Source: Epinephelus fuscoguttatus
Lineage: Eukaryota > Chordata > Actinopteri > Perciformes > Serranidae
DNA length: 64,000 bases
Direction: 5' to 3'
Assembly: GCF_011397635.1 (NCBI RefSeq)
Contig: NC_064752.1
Coordinates: 6,034,607-6,098,606, forward strand
The position numbers and the translations under genes are program-made. Below the pieces are notes generated by a model. It searched no databases and was not told the DNA's origin. It was given only the letters and a program-made list of their open reading frames with translations. The first letter of the stretch is position 1; each line of letters starts with the position of its first letter. Shown one piece after another: positions 1 through 11,368 of the stretch.

Positions 1-1391
1 CTCCCTCAGCTCTGGTTCTGTCCCCCAAACCTTCAAACTGGCTGCCATCACACCAGTCATCAAAAAACCTGGTTTAAACCCTGACAATCCAAGTAACTTC
101 CGCCCCATCTCCAATCTCCCCTTCCTGTCAAAAATCCTGGAACGTGTTGTCGCCTCACAACTCAGAACCCACCTCACCTCCAATAACCTGTTTGAATCTT
201 TCCAATCTGGTTTCGGTTCAAAACATAGCACTGAAACAGCCCTCCTGAAAGTCACCAACGACCTCCTCCTCTCCTTAGACTCCGGACACCTCAACATTCT
301 CATCCTCCTTGACCTCGCAGCAGCCTTTCGACACCATCAATCAATCCTGCTCTCCTGACTGGAATCATCTCTCCACATCACCGGTACAGCACTCTCCTGG
401 ATTCACTCCTACCTCACCAACCGACACCAGTTCCAGTATAAACAACTGCACCTCCTCCACCTCTCCCCTGTCCCAAGGTGTCCCCCAGGGGTCTGTGCTT
501 GTTCCCCTCGTCTTCATCCTCTACATGCTCCCCCTTGGCAAGATCATCCGTCGTCACAGCCTCCAGTTCCACTGCTACGCCGACGACATCCAACTGTACA
601 TCTCCACCAAAGCCATCACCAACACCACCCACTCCACACTCACCAACTATCTCACTGAAATAAAATCATGGATGCAAACAAACTATCTCCAACTGAACAG
701 TGACAAATTGGACATAATCATCATTGACCCCACATCCCGCACCAAAGCCACCCACAACCTCTGCCTCACCTTCGATAACTGCACTCTGTTTCCCTCACCA
801 TACACCCGCAACCTAGGAATCATCTTCAACAGCCAGCTAAGGTTTGACCCACATCAATCACAGCACCAGGAGTGCCTTCTTCCACCTCAAGAACATTGTG
901 CGTCTCCGCCCCTCACTCACCTTCTCTGCTGCAGAAACCCTCATCCATGCATTTATCACATCCAGACTGGACTATTGCAATAGCATGCTGTACGGCTCAT
1001 CATTCAAACTCCTCACTAAACTTCAATACATCAAGAGCTCTGCTGCCCGCCTGCTCACCCACACCCACTCCCGAGACCACATCACCCCCATCCTCCAAAA
1101 CCTACACTGGCTCCCCATCACACATCACATACAGTTCAAAATCCTCCTCCTCACACACAAAGCAATCAACAACCAGGCCCCCTCCTACACCACACCCCCT
1201 CCCGTGACCTCCACTCATCCGAAGGAGATCTCCTCTTACTACCTGCATGGACCAAGAACTGAACCTGGGGGGACAGGGCCTTCTTCATCACTGCCCCCTC
1301 CCTCTGGAACTCACTACCCAAACCCATTTGTATCTGGACACACCTCCCAACATTCAAGACCATGCTCAAAACACACCTTTTTAAATTAGCT
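1..1391 (+). mobile_element. L2-like non-LTR retrotransposon, 3' part of ORF2 (degenerate)
   Basis: Translation from base 2 gives a reverse transcriptase: FRPISNLPFLSKILERVV, then LLDLAAAF, a +1 frame change near 325, GVPQGSV (near 480), and [10 protein letters not shown] (near 574-603), the catalytic A/D-D box. A second frame change follows near 860. The C-terminal part includes [12 protein letters not shown] (about 960-995) and ends with FKTMLKTHLFKLAF just before a stop at 1387-1389. This order and the HLFKLAF ending are typical of fish L2/Maui-type LINEs. The element is cut by the window edge, frameshifted and not functional. The clade name is from memory; that this is a LINE is certain. 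Confidence 0.9.
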
Positions 1392-1534
1392 TTTTGTGTT
1401 AGTTTGTGTGTTTTATACTGTTTTGTAGTAATTTAGATATGGATGAACTGGTGAACAGTACAGAATGTGGAGTGACTTGTGATCCAGGACCTGCTTTGCT
1501 TATTTAACTTTTTGATACTTTGGTGTGTACGTGC

Positions 1535-2245
1535 TCAATATGTGATTTCCAATAGAATTGATTGTCAACTGTCACCCCAAGGAATTCAATTTCATCAACT
1601 CTTTCAATAGTAAACCCATCCAAATGAATATTTATCCATGTATTAGTTCTGCAGTTCCCAAAAAGTATCAGTCCTGTTTTGTTCAGGTTTAATGATCATT
1701 TATTTCTATCAAACCATATTTTCAATTTAATCAATTCTGACTTGATCACCTGCATTAAAACATGCAAATCACTGCCAGAGCAAAAAAAGAAAAAAAAAAT
1801 TATTATCATCAGAAAATACTATCGCTTTTGATATGTTGCATAAATCATTGATGTAAAGAATAAACAATTTAGGGCCCAACACTGACCCCTGGGGGACACC
1901 ACAAGTAATGTCCAGACATGTTGAACAAACTGCTTTCTGTTAGACAAATAACTCCTCACACAATCTAACGCTTTCCCCTGGTGCCATACCGTTCTAGTTT
2001 ATTGAATAATATATCATGGTTAATTGTGTTAAAAGCCTTTTTATTTATGTCTATGAATATTCCAACTGAATACAGGTTTTGGTCTGGTGAATCTGTGATT
2101 TCCTCAAATTAATCTATTAATGCCAGTGATGTTGCTCTGTTTGATCTGAATCCATGTTGACTTGCAGTGAGTAATTTGTGTTTGTCTATGAATTTTTCCA
2201 GCCAGTTACTGAAAAGCTTTTCTAGGATTTTGGAGAATTGGGGTA
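1535..2245 (-). mobile_element. Second non-LTR retrotransposon fragment (degenerate RT), opposite strand
   Basis: The reverse complement reads as a decayed reverse transcriptase: SPKILEKLFSNWLEKFID, then QHGFRSNRATSLALI, a segment equivalent to the DFSKAFDT box, a CVPQGSVLGP-type box (about 1885-1905), LFILYINDLCN, and a mutated catalytic box FSDDNN (normally FADDTN). After it come a segment rich in lysine and asparagine and a LGVTVDNQFYWKSHI-type motif near 1545. Stops and frameshifts interrupt it throughout. The wording differs from the L2 copy at 1-1391, so this is a different LINE lineage (CR1/Rex1-like is possible). Confidence 0.8.
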
Positions 2246-2421
2246 GTCATGAAAGAAGGTCTGTTTGTGAAGTGGTATTTGTTCTCAGATTGCTTAAGTA
2301 GTATAAAAATCAAAGTGTGACTCAAGTTTTTCCTCATTTCCCAAACTCCTTCTCATCAAATAGTTTAAGCTTTTACGGATTACAAGATATTGGCAAGATA
2401 TTGTTCTTCCTGTCGGCCCAC

Positions 2422-2530
2422 CACTTTGATTCAGACTGAAACATCTCAGTAACTATTGTAATGGACTGCCATGATATTTTGTACAGACAGAAGGAATAAT
2501 TGCACGAGGCAAAACCTGTCTCCAAGTTTT
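2422..2530. repeat. Short fragment of a common fish interspersed repeat
   Basis: The phrase around 2425-2490, describing 'CTGAAACATCTCAGTAACTA' followed by a 'GGACTGCCATGATATTTTGT' segment, is one that recurs widely in percomorph genomes. A partner segment of the same kind of repeat ('TTCATCCTGAGGGGGA') is at about 12908. I recognise this from general knowledge of fish repeats and cannot name the family. Confidence 0.45.
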
Positions 2531-2827
2531 TATGGGCACCTGATATTGTTTTAAGACAGACTTTAAAAAAAAAAAAGTAAATGGCATTTAAAACAGTCAG
2601 AGTAATGACAACCCAAGACAAATTTCGTTATGCGTGTCTGTGACCATGGGCACCGCACCAGCAGAACAAAGAGCTGCTATGAAGTTCAAGTTCCTCATTC
2701 AGATCACTGAAATGTATAGGGTAAAGTGTATAAAAACTGCCTCAGAGATACCAATGTCAATATTTTAACCCCAACATGCTGTGTGGCCCTAAAACATCAA
2801 ATAATGGACAACAGTAGAATTACTCAC

Positions 2828-2882
2828 CGACCACAGATCGAGAGAAAAGATACAGAAAGAGCAGGAACGTGAAACATTTCAT
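2828..2882 (-). CDS. Possible orphan first coding exon with signal peptide
   Basis: On the - strand an ATG (2880-2882) opens 18 codons reading MKCFTFLLFLYLFSRSVV and runs into a consensus splice donor (G|gtgagt, donor at 2822-2827). This is the classic form of a first exon coding a secretory signal peptide: Met-Lys, a hydrophobic core, then a splice in phase 1. About 110 bases further upstream (2991-3000) there is a weak TATA-like stretch. Phase-1 signal exons are usual for immunoglobulin-superfamily and other secreted or receptor genes. No following exon is visible at lower coordinates, where LINE debris fills the sequence, so the gene may be a relic or may continue beyond the left edge. An accidental ORF is possible. 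Confidence 0.4.
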
Positions 2883-3009
2883 GTTGAAGACAGTCAGACC
2901 AGAGTGTTGTGGATTCTCGACCAGCGCTGTGCAGTTCATGAGTGATTCTTTCCTTTTGACTACAGTTACTGAAACTACTGAACATGATCCTTTAAAAACC
3001 TACTGTACA

Positions 3010-5254
3010 GTCCAACCTTTTCTCCTTACAAGTACATGAAACCAAACAGCGCCCAGAAAATGAAAGTAACATTCCTCAGACTTTTTTTCAGATCCCCTCA
3101 CAGACAAATGACTCAACTGTGTTTTCAGATCGGTATCAACTCATAGAAAAGACGAAGACACAACATGAATAACGACACTGATAAAAATCAGTTTCATGCC
3201 TTGTCCACACAGGAAGGTTTGAAAAGAGCTTTTTCCATGTGGTACACTCACAGCTGCGTTTGCTGAAAATAAATCTAAAAAACATGTAAATATAGCAAAT
3301 TCTGATCGACCCATATCAATTTCAGGCTAATAACTAATGATTAAGTCACACCCATTTCCTGTTTAAGTTCCAACCATTTCCTGTTTGAACTCTGCCCACT
3401 CTGAGTACAGACAGGGATACAGATCATTTAGCTGGTTGAACAGATACAAATACAGATACAGATAATGGTGTACTCATGCAACTAGTAAATAGTTGCAATT
3501 TGAAATCAATAAGAACAAATCCCTCTGTCAGTCCAAAGTTTCTTCTAAAGACACATCAAACCCAGCAATAATTATAATGTTTAATAATATGTTGAATTAT
3601 CACAAAGTTCAAAATATGGACATTTAGGCCACACTGAAAGTGAATAATGGTAGAATCATTTCAATTATGCAGCTGCAGAGAGACACAAACTGGCTGCAAC
3701 ATGAAGCTTAACTTGTCAGATAATTAGCCGCTACACCAAAGCTGCTGCAACAATTAACTCCACAAATGAGGAAATATTCTGAAGTCTACAGGGAGAACTG
3801 TATCCACTCCTCTCATGCTACACAGTTCCTGGGTGAAGCAACAGGTTCTCTTAAATGTTCCATTCTTGTTTTAATCCACTGGGTGTCACTGCCGTGCTTT
3901 CCAACAGAGACACCACCCTGTTTATTCTGGGCTTTGTCTCTCAGGATTTGCTAACTGGAACCTCCTGGTTTCAAAGTCCTTAGACTCACATCTCACCAGC
4001 CACCATGAGCGTCCAAAAACACAGAATTGAAACCACAAAATATCTCCATACTGCTTGTCCGCAGTGATCCAAGTGTCCTGAAGCCCTGACATAAAAAGTT
4101 GTTTGGAAAAACGTCATCTGAACTCTGTTTTTAGCCTCACTGTAGCTTGTAGCTCTAACTGCCTCTCTGTACACTGCGCTCACATGTGCGCTTGCACGAG
4201 ACCGTGAGACATGGGCACTGCGTTCATGTGTGTTCACGTGCTTTCGCTGGTTTCTCTTTCCTGTCAGTCCTCTCGTGTCTATGACTTCATCACTCACAAG
4301 TTCAGTTTTGCTCTTTTCCTTTTCTCCTTGTTACTTTTGAAACAATGCTTTAAGCTCCAGAGGAAGCTCAGATAGCTAGAGGAGGTGAATCAGCGTCATC
4401 ATCATGTCAAAATGTGCCATCCACATGTTTGGTCAGAGATCGCTGTCTCGCCTTCCTTGTGTGTGTTTGCAGATGCAGATAATTCGGCATCAACACAGAT
4501 GACCAGGCGAGGAGGTGAGACATTCAGCTCAAAGCTTGAATTTTCAAAGTAATCTCTCAATGAGTCTGCAGGCAGTCTGCACAGTGTGAGGGAAGTCAGA
4601 CATTTGCTGGCATTTTCTGTCACTTGTACATGTTCCCAGCTGTTTTCAGTCTTATAAACCTTCCCTCTACACAGCTCTGAGAGTTGAAGAGATACTAGAA
4701 CTCGTTCAGTTATCGTCCATTAAAGACCGAATCACCTCTACGTCACTCTAGCAACAACAATCATTACCAGGCAGAGAAATGAAGCTCAGCGAAAGTTCAG
4801 TCAGGAAGACTTTCTTTGTGGGCATCCATTCACAATTCTCTCCATCCCACTCCCACTGCTTCCTCTAATCAAACCTGAATTTTTTTTTGTAAACCTTGTG
4901 ATTCAGTGTTTAGGATGTCCTATTGATTGTTACCATGGAAACGCAGCTCTTCATTCAGAGATGTGGGTATAAGGTGGCTAAATATTAGTCTCATTAAAGT
5001 AAGTCTGTCTTGTCTCTGGACTGGAGTGCATTATATTAAAGAGACACCAGGTGGCGCCCTAATCAAAGACTTCAGTTCTTGTTCTACCTCAGGGGTCAGT
5101 CACTCTTGGGATGTTTATGTGTTGCTTGGCAACAGGTCAGTCCCAGTCTAGATGGGGATATATTTGTGATGGCGGAGCTAAATGAATCATTTGATAAACC
5201 AACAAATCAAGACCTGTTGTCGCTTTTTACTGTTAATAAATGGCACTTGTAGAA
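3010..5254. other. Intergenic sequence without recognised features
   Basis: Mostly unique-looking AT-rich DNA. Short open frames (for example 3766-3954 and 3986-4297 on the - strand) show no domain, signal peptide or splice context and I do not accept them as genes. A short stretch near 4781-4811 resembles 7735-7765 (AGCGAAAGTT...AGTCAGGAAGACT). Confidence 0.6.
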
Positions 5255-5261
5255 CTGTTGT

Positions 5262-5396
5262 ATGAAAGCAATATCACATGAGAGGTTGTGCTGCTGAACT
5301 GAATATCATACTGCTATTCAGTTGTAGGAATGAGGCCGCAGGCCGAGTGCTGAAAATATACAGTACAACAGCACTCCCTCTCGTGTGCTATTGCTT
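5262..5396. repeat. Small foldback (MITE-like) element
   Basis: The left side contains AAGCAATATCACATGAGAGG (about 5268-5287) followed by GTGCTGCTGAACTG. The right side contains CAGTACAACAGCAC followed by CCTCTCGTGTGCTATTGCTT (about 5376-5395). The right side read in reverse complement matches the left at about 18 of 20 bases, plus the inner pair, so the segment can fold into one long hairpin. No coding capacity. Confidence 0.6.
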
Positions 5397-5427
5397 AAAT
5401 ATTTTAAGTAATACTAGTAAGTAGTAG

Positions 5428-6268
5428 TTGTCCTTTGTCACTGATCCTGTTCGTGATTTTCATGGATGGGATCTCGCGCAGGAGCAGCCGGGAAGCGGGG
5501 GAGGTGTCCGGTATGGGGACGTCAGAATTGCATCTCTACTTTTCGCAGATGATGTTCTGTTGGCTTCATCACACAGTGACCTCCAGTATGCACTGGGGCG
5601 GTTTGCAGCCGAGTGTGAAGCAGTCGGGATGAGAGTCAGTGCCTCCAATTCTGATGCCATGGTTCTCTGCCGGAAACTAGTGGATTGCCCCCTCTGAATT
5701 GGGGGAAAGTTATTGTTTCAAGCGAGGGAATTCAAGTATCTTGGGGTCTTGTTCATGAGTGAGGGTAGAATGGAGTGTGAGATGGATCGGCAATTTGGTG
5801 CGGCTTCTGCAGTGATGCAGGCTCTGCGCCGGTTCATTGTGGTGAAGAGGGAGCTGAGCCGGAAGGCAAAACTGGTTCATCTACATCCACACCCTCACCT
5901 ATGGTCATGAGCTCAGGGTAGTGACCAAAAGAGTAAGATCGTGGATACAAGCGGCTAAAATGAGTTTCCTCAGTGGGGTGGCTGGGCTCAGCCTTAGAGA
6001 TAGGGTGAGGAGCTCGGAGTAGATCCACTGCTCCTTCACATCGAAAGAGGTCAGTTGAGGTGTTTCGGGCACTGGTAGGAGGCCTCGGGGCAGACCCAGA
6101 ACACACTGGAGGGATTACATATCTCAACTGGGCTGGGAACACCTTGGGATCCCCCAGGAGGAGGTGGAAAGTGTCACTGGGGAGAAGGACATCTGGGGTG
6201 CTTTGCTTGGTCTGCTGCCCCCGCGACCCGACCCTGGATAAGTGAATGAAAATGGATGGATGGATGTA
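5428..6268 (+). mobile_element. Non-LTR retrotransposon, 3' end of ORF2 with (ATGG)n tail
   Basis: Reading frames give RIASLLFADDVLLASS (RT catalytic FADD box, about 5524-5571), RFAAECEAVGMRVSASNSD, then EFKYLGVLF, SAVMQALRRFIVVKRELSRKAKL, YGHELRVVT, GLSLRDRVRSSE, and a C-terminal GRRPRGRPRTHW...LLPPRPDPG at about 6080-6238. This ending, followed by a short ATGG repeat tail (6246-6268), is characteristic of a LINE family common in fishes. There are at least two internal frame changes (near 5697 and 5880) and a deletion near 6030. It is a dead 5'-truncated copy. Confidence 0.85.
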
Positions 6269-6269
6269 A

Positions 6270-7004
6270 TGCTAGTAATATTCTATAATAATGATGATTT
6301 TCTTCCTCTCAAATCTATGTGGCCTGATTCAAGTGAGCCTAATCACATTTACTTACTCCTGTAAAGCTTAAAATATTGTTTTCATACATATTCCATATTT
6401 CAATTTTTTATAATCTTGTGGGAACTGTGATTTTCCACTGCTGATGTTTGTGCAAATGTTCTGATTGTCACAGATTACAACTAATTGCACCCTGTGTCAT
6501 ATTATTACAGACAAAGCCCCTGCATTGTTATCAGACACGCAGCTTTACATCAGTGTACTTGGTACTTTAACCTCTTCTACCGCAGCTGCTGTTTGCTGTA
6601 GGTATGAATCACGCATTGCAACGTTGGGACCGAGGCTGAATGACACACTTTGGTCTATCTTGTACCTGCTGCTGCCGTCACACCAGTAACACTGAAATTT
6701 ACGAAAGAGTTCATCAAACTCTGAAGTACGACAAAGGCTCTGCATCACTTTGTGATGAGGTGGATTTTACATGGTTTGATTTTGTCTCCTGTGCACAGAC
6801 ACATTTCTCTTTAGGTCATGAAAGACTTTGTATGCTAAAATACATCTGCAACATTTTTGAAAAAAAGTAATAGTTAAGGTCATTTTAAGGCAAGAGTGCC
6901 AAAAAAGAAAAAAAACATCAATGATTCCAGTTTTCAAATGTTATTGCTGGATAACTCACCATCTCTGTTACCAGTATGAAAAAAACATTAAAAATCACAC
7001 CTGG
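6270..7004. other. Intergenic sequence without recognised features
   Basis: AT-rich, no convincing exon, RNA gene or repeat recognised. The last part (from 7005) is the left member of a 48-base direct repeat described separately. Confidence 0.5.
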
Positions 7005-7052
7005 CATTCTTCATACAGTATCAGTAAAATTGTAAAGATTCTTACAAGGACT
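7005..7052 (+). repeat. Left member of a 48-base direct repeat
   Basis: A 48-base stretch starting CATTCTTCATACAGTATCAG recurs at 7663-7710 in the same orientation with two mismatches. The 610 bases between them contain interspersed-repeat sequence. It could mark a local duplication or the result of an insertion and recombination event. Confidence 0.8.
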
Positions 7053-7360
7053 TAATTATGTGGATTTTTGCTATTGTTAAAAAGTCAGTGTTCAAACAGT
7101 GGACCTTTTTCCATTTTGGTCCGTAGCCAGGGGTGTAAATATAGACAATGCAGGTAATGTGGTAGCGCCGGGGCCCATGGAGTCTGGGGGCCCGTAGAGA
7201 GAGTGGTTGGAGGGCCTGCTCTTGCTAGACCAGAGAACAGGCCTTTGTGAGTGATTCAACTTGCCACCTCAGAAATATGCCTGTGTTCACAGTAGAACAC
7301 ACGTTAAAATAAAAACGCTGTTATCTTATATATGCGCCTGAGAAGGCAAACCCATCGCTG

Positions 7361-7652
7361 TCATTCATTCATGCATTCATTTTCCGTAACCACTTGTGCT
7401 GCTAGCAATCGCAGGGGCTGGAGCCTATCCCAGCTGATGCTGGGCGAGAGACGGGGTTCACCCTGGACAGGTCACCAGACTATCACAGGGCTGACACATA
7501 GAGACAGACAACCATTCACACTCACATTCACACCTACGGACAATTTAGAGTCACCAATTAACCTGCATGTCTTTGGACTGTGGGAGGAAGCTGGAGCACC
7601 TGGAGGAAACCCATGTTGACACGGGGAGAACATGCAAACTCCACAGAAGGGC
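7361..7652 (+). repeat. Widespread teleost interspersed repeat
   Basis: The segment runs from a (TCAT)n-like start through GGAGCCTATCCCAGCTGATG, a stretch on 'CACCCTGGACAGGTCACCAG', the phrase CATGTCTTTGGACTGTGGGA and a final AACATGCAAACTCCACAGAA. These phrases occur in this order in thousands of fish genomic sequences. I know it as a common interspersed element and do not assert its family. The open frames crossing it (for example 7332-7619) are repeat artefacts, not genes. Confidence 0.8.
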
Positions 7653-7662
7653 TCCCCCACCC

Positions 7663-7710
7663 CATTCTTCATACAGTATCAGTAAATTTGTGAAGATTCT
7701 TACAAGGACT
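7663..7710 (+). repeat. Right member of a 48-base direct repeat
   Basis: Matches 7005-7052 at 46 of 48 positions in the same orientation; see that entry. Confidence 0.8.
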
Positions 7711-8029
7711 GAAGAGTCCGTAGTGCCTATTATAAAGCTTAGCGAAAGTTAAGTCAGGAAGACTCTCAATCATTCAACTGCTCAGCTCCAGCTCTGACTC
7801 TATTAGCTGACTATGGGCATCACCTTCAATTAATCCTACCAGATTTCGCCATGATCTCCCTGAACCAATCTTATCGTTGCTGTCAAGGTTTAAAACTGCT
7901 CTCCTCTCTGTTGCTGTCAGTTGTCTTTGTAGGACGAGCAGATGCAACCCTCGCCCACCTCGTTCATCTCCAGTCTTCAGCTCATCCACTGCCCATCATC
8001 CTCATCCTTCAGCCATCCCTCTCTTCACC

Positions 8030-8552
8030 TCCATCCTCACTCCGACCTCGTCACATATTGACTTTTGGTCATGGACTTTCCATATCCACATACGATGTGC
8101 AAGGTACCCTGGGTGCGTTGGTTGTTGACGTTCTGGGACACCATGTCAAGCTCTGCCTGTTACATGCATTGTCTTTTTCAAGATACAGTAAACGCACTAC
8201 ATCGGTACAACACTGCAAACTGAAGTTTTTTTCCTTCAACAACAAAAACACGTGGTTGGGTGTAGGAAAAAAAGAACAAGGTTTGGCTTTAGAATCTTAC
8301 AGGATGCGAACACCGCTCTCTCGGGGGAAATATTGGTGTTTGTTGGACCCATCTACCGCCCCTCCTGTCTGCCCCACTCAGAGTATCGCCGCCTTAACTT
8401 TCATCCTTGCCCCGCCGCGTTTCCCCCTGACACCGCCAGGTGCGGTTAAACTATAATGGCAATCAGCCACATATCATGCCGATGTTAAAGGAAACTGTTT
8501 TTTGTTGGTTTCTGACACCACAAGTCACTGCCCAAGTGCTGGATTTCTCCTA
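8030..8552 (+). repeat. Copy A of an unnamed ~0.5-kb dispersed family
   Basis: Begins TCCTCACTCCGACCTCGTCA and contains the family landmarks: GGTACCCTGGGTGCGTTGG, a CCTTCAACAAC block, GGTTTGGCTTTAGAATC, a TGTTGGACCCATC block, CCCCGCCGCGTTTCCCCCTG, and CTGACACCACAAGTCACTG near the end. The same order recurs at 17263-18251, 32773-33290 and, inverted, in the 43.1-46.8 kb array. The ends of complete copies form imperfect inverted repeats (CAAC..RTTCTCAYTCCGA), suggesting a non-autonomous DNA element. The family is not one I can name. Confidence 0.8.
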
Positions 8553-9031
8553 CCACTAGTGTCTAGACTCCATCGGGGGGGAATATACTTAAACTAACCA
8601 TAGTATCTGTGCCCTCTAAACATTCACGTCACGATGGGGATTAATCACCAACAAACTTTTCACCATTCATCATATTGTGGATTTTGTAATAGATAATTGT
8701 TCACTCAAAAATAAGTCTCTCCTGACTGAACTCCTGCAGTTTACACATTCACCCTGCACTAACTGGTGTGTTGCATTACTTCAAGGGAATTTATGAACTC
8801 ACAGCCAGCTGTGTTTTCAGTTAACTGCCTGTACTTATACCCGTCCTGTTATCTGGGCTTTGTCTCTTTACAGATAGAACTGGTCAAACTCTTCCGTCCT
8901 GTGTTCATAAAACGAGTGATATAAGATTATCTCTGGATATGATATAGATTAGGCACTGTATATACTCAGTTTATGAGGTGATGTAACATACCATGAAATC
9001 AAAGGACTTTTTTTACCCAACAACACTAATA
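8553..9031. other. Intergenic sequence without recognised features
   Basis: No exon, RNA gene or clear repeat recognised between repeat copy A and the hAT element that starts at 9040. Confidence 0.5.
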
Positions 9032-9354
9032 GTCGACAGCAGGGGAGTCAAACCCATTTAAGTTCACGGGCAACAAACAGCCCAGCTGAACCTGTAAAAC
9101 CACTGCAGAATAGCCATAAAGGACACCATCTCCAAATGTTTCCCTTTCTTTTAGCGTAAGGAAGTACAAGTATATTCATGCTTTTACAAAACAGATAATA
9201 ATCGGTCTGAGATATCATAAGAAAATGTCTGTTTTTCCACATTCAGTGAATCTTCTCCTCACCTGTGCACACATTCCCACTCCTGTATAGTAATGCTGGC
9301 ATCACCACAACAAACTAAAGTGAAAGCTATTGAGGAAGCAGGCGAGTTATCCCC

Positions 9355-9479
9355 TGCCGTTACTCTTTTATTGCAAATCTGTATCCTTTATTATGTTTTA
9401 TATCTTATTGCTCAGTAAAACATTTTGAATTGCCCTGGTGTATGAACTGTGCTATACAAATAAAGCTGCCTTGCCTTAC
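9355..9479 (+). mobile_element. L2-like LINE/SINE 3' tail
   Basis: Ends with GTGCTATACAAATAAAGCTG followed by CCTTGCCTTA, the hallmark 3' hairpin and short-repeat tail of fish L2-type LINEs and of SINEs that borrow that tail. It lies inside the hAT element 9040-10190 and is therefore younger than it. Confidence 0.7.
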
Positions 9480-9577
9480 AGACCATTTACAAATCAAACC
9501 TTTTGGCAGTGCCTCAGTGATATAATTCAACCAGAGTACAGAGAACTGTGTCATGGTCAGGGTGGAAAAACCTCTGA

Positions 9578-10113
9578 AGCAGCATTCACAAAGCATCTCA
9601 GACCTTAAAAGAGCTGCTAAGGTGGAAACCTGTTAGGAGCAAGGAGTTAAGAGTTGCTTAAGAAGAGGAGAAAATGGTGGAAACACAAAGAGGTCTGAGA
9701 ACTATTCTCCCATAACACTACCCATTAGATCATGCAGGGATAATACGTGTGGTTGATGTCATTAGGGATGCACACACATTTCCCACCTAGCGCTATAACG
9801 CCAGAAAGAAAATGATCACAACACTAAGTTTCCTGGAAAAATGCCACAGTGCAGCAGTGATGACTTGAGTCTGTCTCAACCTTCCATCAGCAGAGTGATC
9901 ACACAAACAACGACAACACTTTCACAGTCAGCAGTTCATTTCATCTCCTCTGGGTGTCCACACCTTGCAGGCTCACAAAGGGGTGTGTCTGTGACAACCA
10001 ATCACATCACTTAAAAGAATGCATCACGCCTAGCAACAGGGTCGACCACACCTCCTCACTCCTAAGCTAGGACTGTCTGGAGAGTATTCTCAGAATGTTT
10101 GTGAATACGGCCC
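9578..10113. mobile_element. MITE of the GGGCCGTATTCACAAA family (copy 1)
   Basis: The right end is TTTGTGAATACGGCCC (10098-10113). The left end (GCAGCATTCACAAAGC) is the same terminus with mutations. The interior shares long stretches with 28601-29095, including CTTAAAAGAGCTCCTAAGG-like, GAGGAGAAAATGGTGGAAAC, ACACAAAGAGGTC, and TAGCAACAGGGTCGACCACA. It is non-coding. The superfamily is unresolved because no clear target duplication is left. Confidence 0.8.
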
Positions 10114-11133
10114 CAGGTGTGTAAAGCTATCCTGGAGGCCGACTGGACTCTTTAGCAGGTTGGATCTGACCTGTATGTTTGATGCCCCTGGTCTACAGAC
10201 ATGCTACCAGCTCTGTGTACTCAGGAACAGTTGTGTTTTGAGCTAAATGCTAACATACTGGTGTTTATGTGGTACAAATCTTACCATATTAACCATCTTA
10301 CGCTAGTTTGTTAAAGGGACAGTTCACCCCCGAAATCATAAATAGTGCTATTTATCAATCTAGATTGTGTTGGTGTGGGTTGAGTGTTGGGGATACAAGA
10401 CTAGGGGTGTAACGATCCATCGATGTGGATCCATATATCAATTCAAAGATCAACGATCCAATGTCATCGATGTGAAGTAAAAAACACTCATCTATATATC
10501 GTCATCTTTAGGATACACCTTTATTTTGAAATTCTGTGTCAACATGAAACAGCAGCAGGCAGATGGCAAGTAGACAACGCTGTTTACTCAGGAATAAATC
10601 AGCAGTGTGGAAATGTTTGATTTTAGAGACAATATGGGACAACAGACAAAGCACATGCCGCATGTAAACAGTGCCTTTACCAGACATTACACGACAATGT
10701 CTGGTTGGGCACATGGGCATTCTGCTCACTTCTCATTGGCTGCTCTGTCTCAATAATGTCCGACTGAATAAAGGTGCATGCAGGCTGAAATTCAACCGAG
10801 CTGTTCTGTCAGGAGATGCCGTGACTTGAACCAAGAGTTTTAGTAAAAAAAAAAAAAAAATAACACTGCGTGTAATCTGTTAAGCTATGAGCAGAGGCAA
10901 AAAGTCAGTGAGCCGCTGGGCTAATTTATGCAAAGTAAACATGCTAAAGCTAATAAAGGGTCACTAGCAGAAAACAGCTGATTTGCCTATGAACCCTGAC
11001 AGTTACGAATGAGCTGACTTTGATATTTTTGTCATATGGTGTTGACATTCGCATCTTTGCAGACTTTGTAATATCAGATCGTATTGTTGTCCAAAGAGAT
11101 AAAATATCGTATTGTTTTGAAACTGGTGATTTA

Positions 11134-11365
11134 AATGGTAAATGGACTGCACTTGTATAGCGCCTCTCACACACACATTCATACACTCATGGTGGAGGCT
11201 ACCATACAAGGTGCCACCTGATGCTCAGTTTTCAACATACTCACACACCAATCTAACAGCCGTTTTGGGGTTCAGTATCTTGCTCAAGGATACTTCGACA
11301 TGGAGACTGGAGGAGCCGAGATAGAGCTGCTGATCTTCCGATTAATAGACGACCCACTCTACCTC
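11134..11365 (+). repeat. Common teleost repeat (AAATGGACTGCAC type)
   Basis: Starts with GGTAAATGGACTGCACTTGT, then TAGCGCCTCTCACACACACA, GGCTACCATACAAGGTGCCA, TCTTGCTCAAGGATACTTCG, and ends TAGACGACCCACTCTACCTC. This fixed order is a very common fish interspersed repeat. It is non-coding. Confidence 0.75.
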
Positions 11366-11368
11366 TAA

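Larger units (their letters stand above)
9040..10190. mobile_element. Non-autonomous hAT element with nested insertions
   Basis: The left end reads CAGGGGAGTCAAACCCATTT and the right end ATGTTTGATGCCCCTG. These are the inverted termini of a well-known fish hAT family (CAGGGGTGTCAAAC). The 8 bases outside the ends are GTCGACAG (9032-9039) and GTCTACAG (10191-10198), a 7-of-8 match, as expected for the 8-bp hAT target-site duplication. The interior is interrupted by an L2-like 3' tail (about 9355-9479) and by a MITE (9578-10113). No transposase coding sequence is present. Confidence 0.85.

Noticed and set aside
7851..8456. 201-codon open frame
   Set aside because: Its second half is repeat copy A, which recurs elsewhere without this frame being kept.
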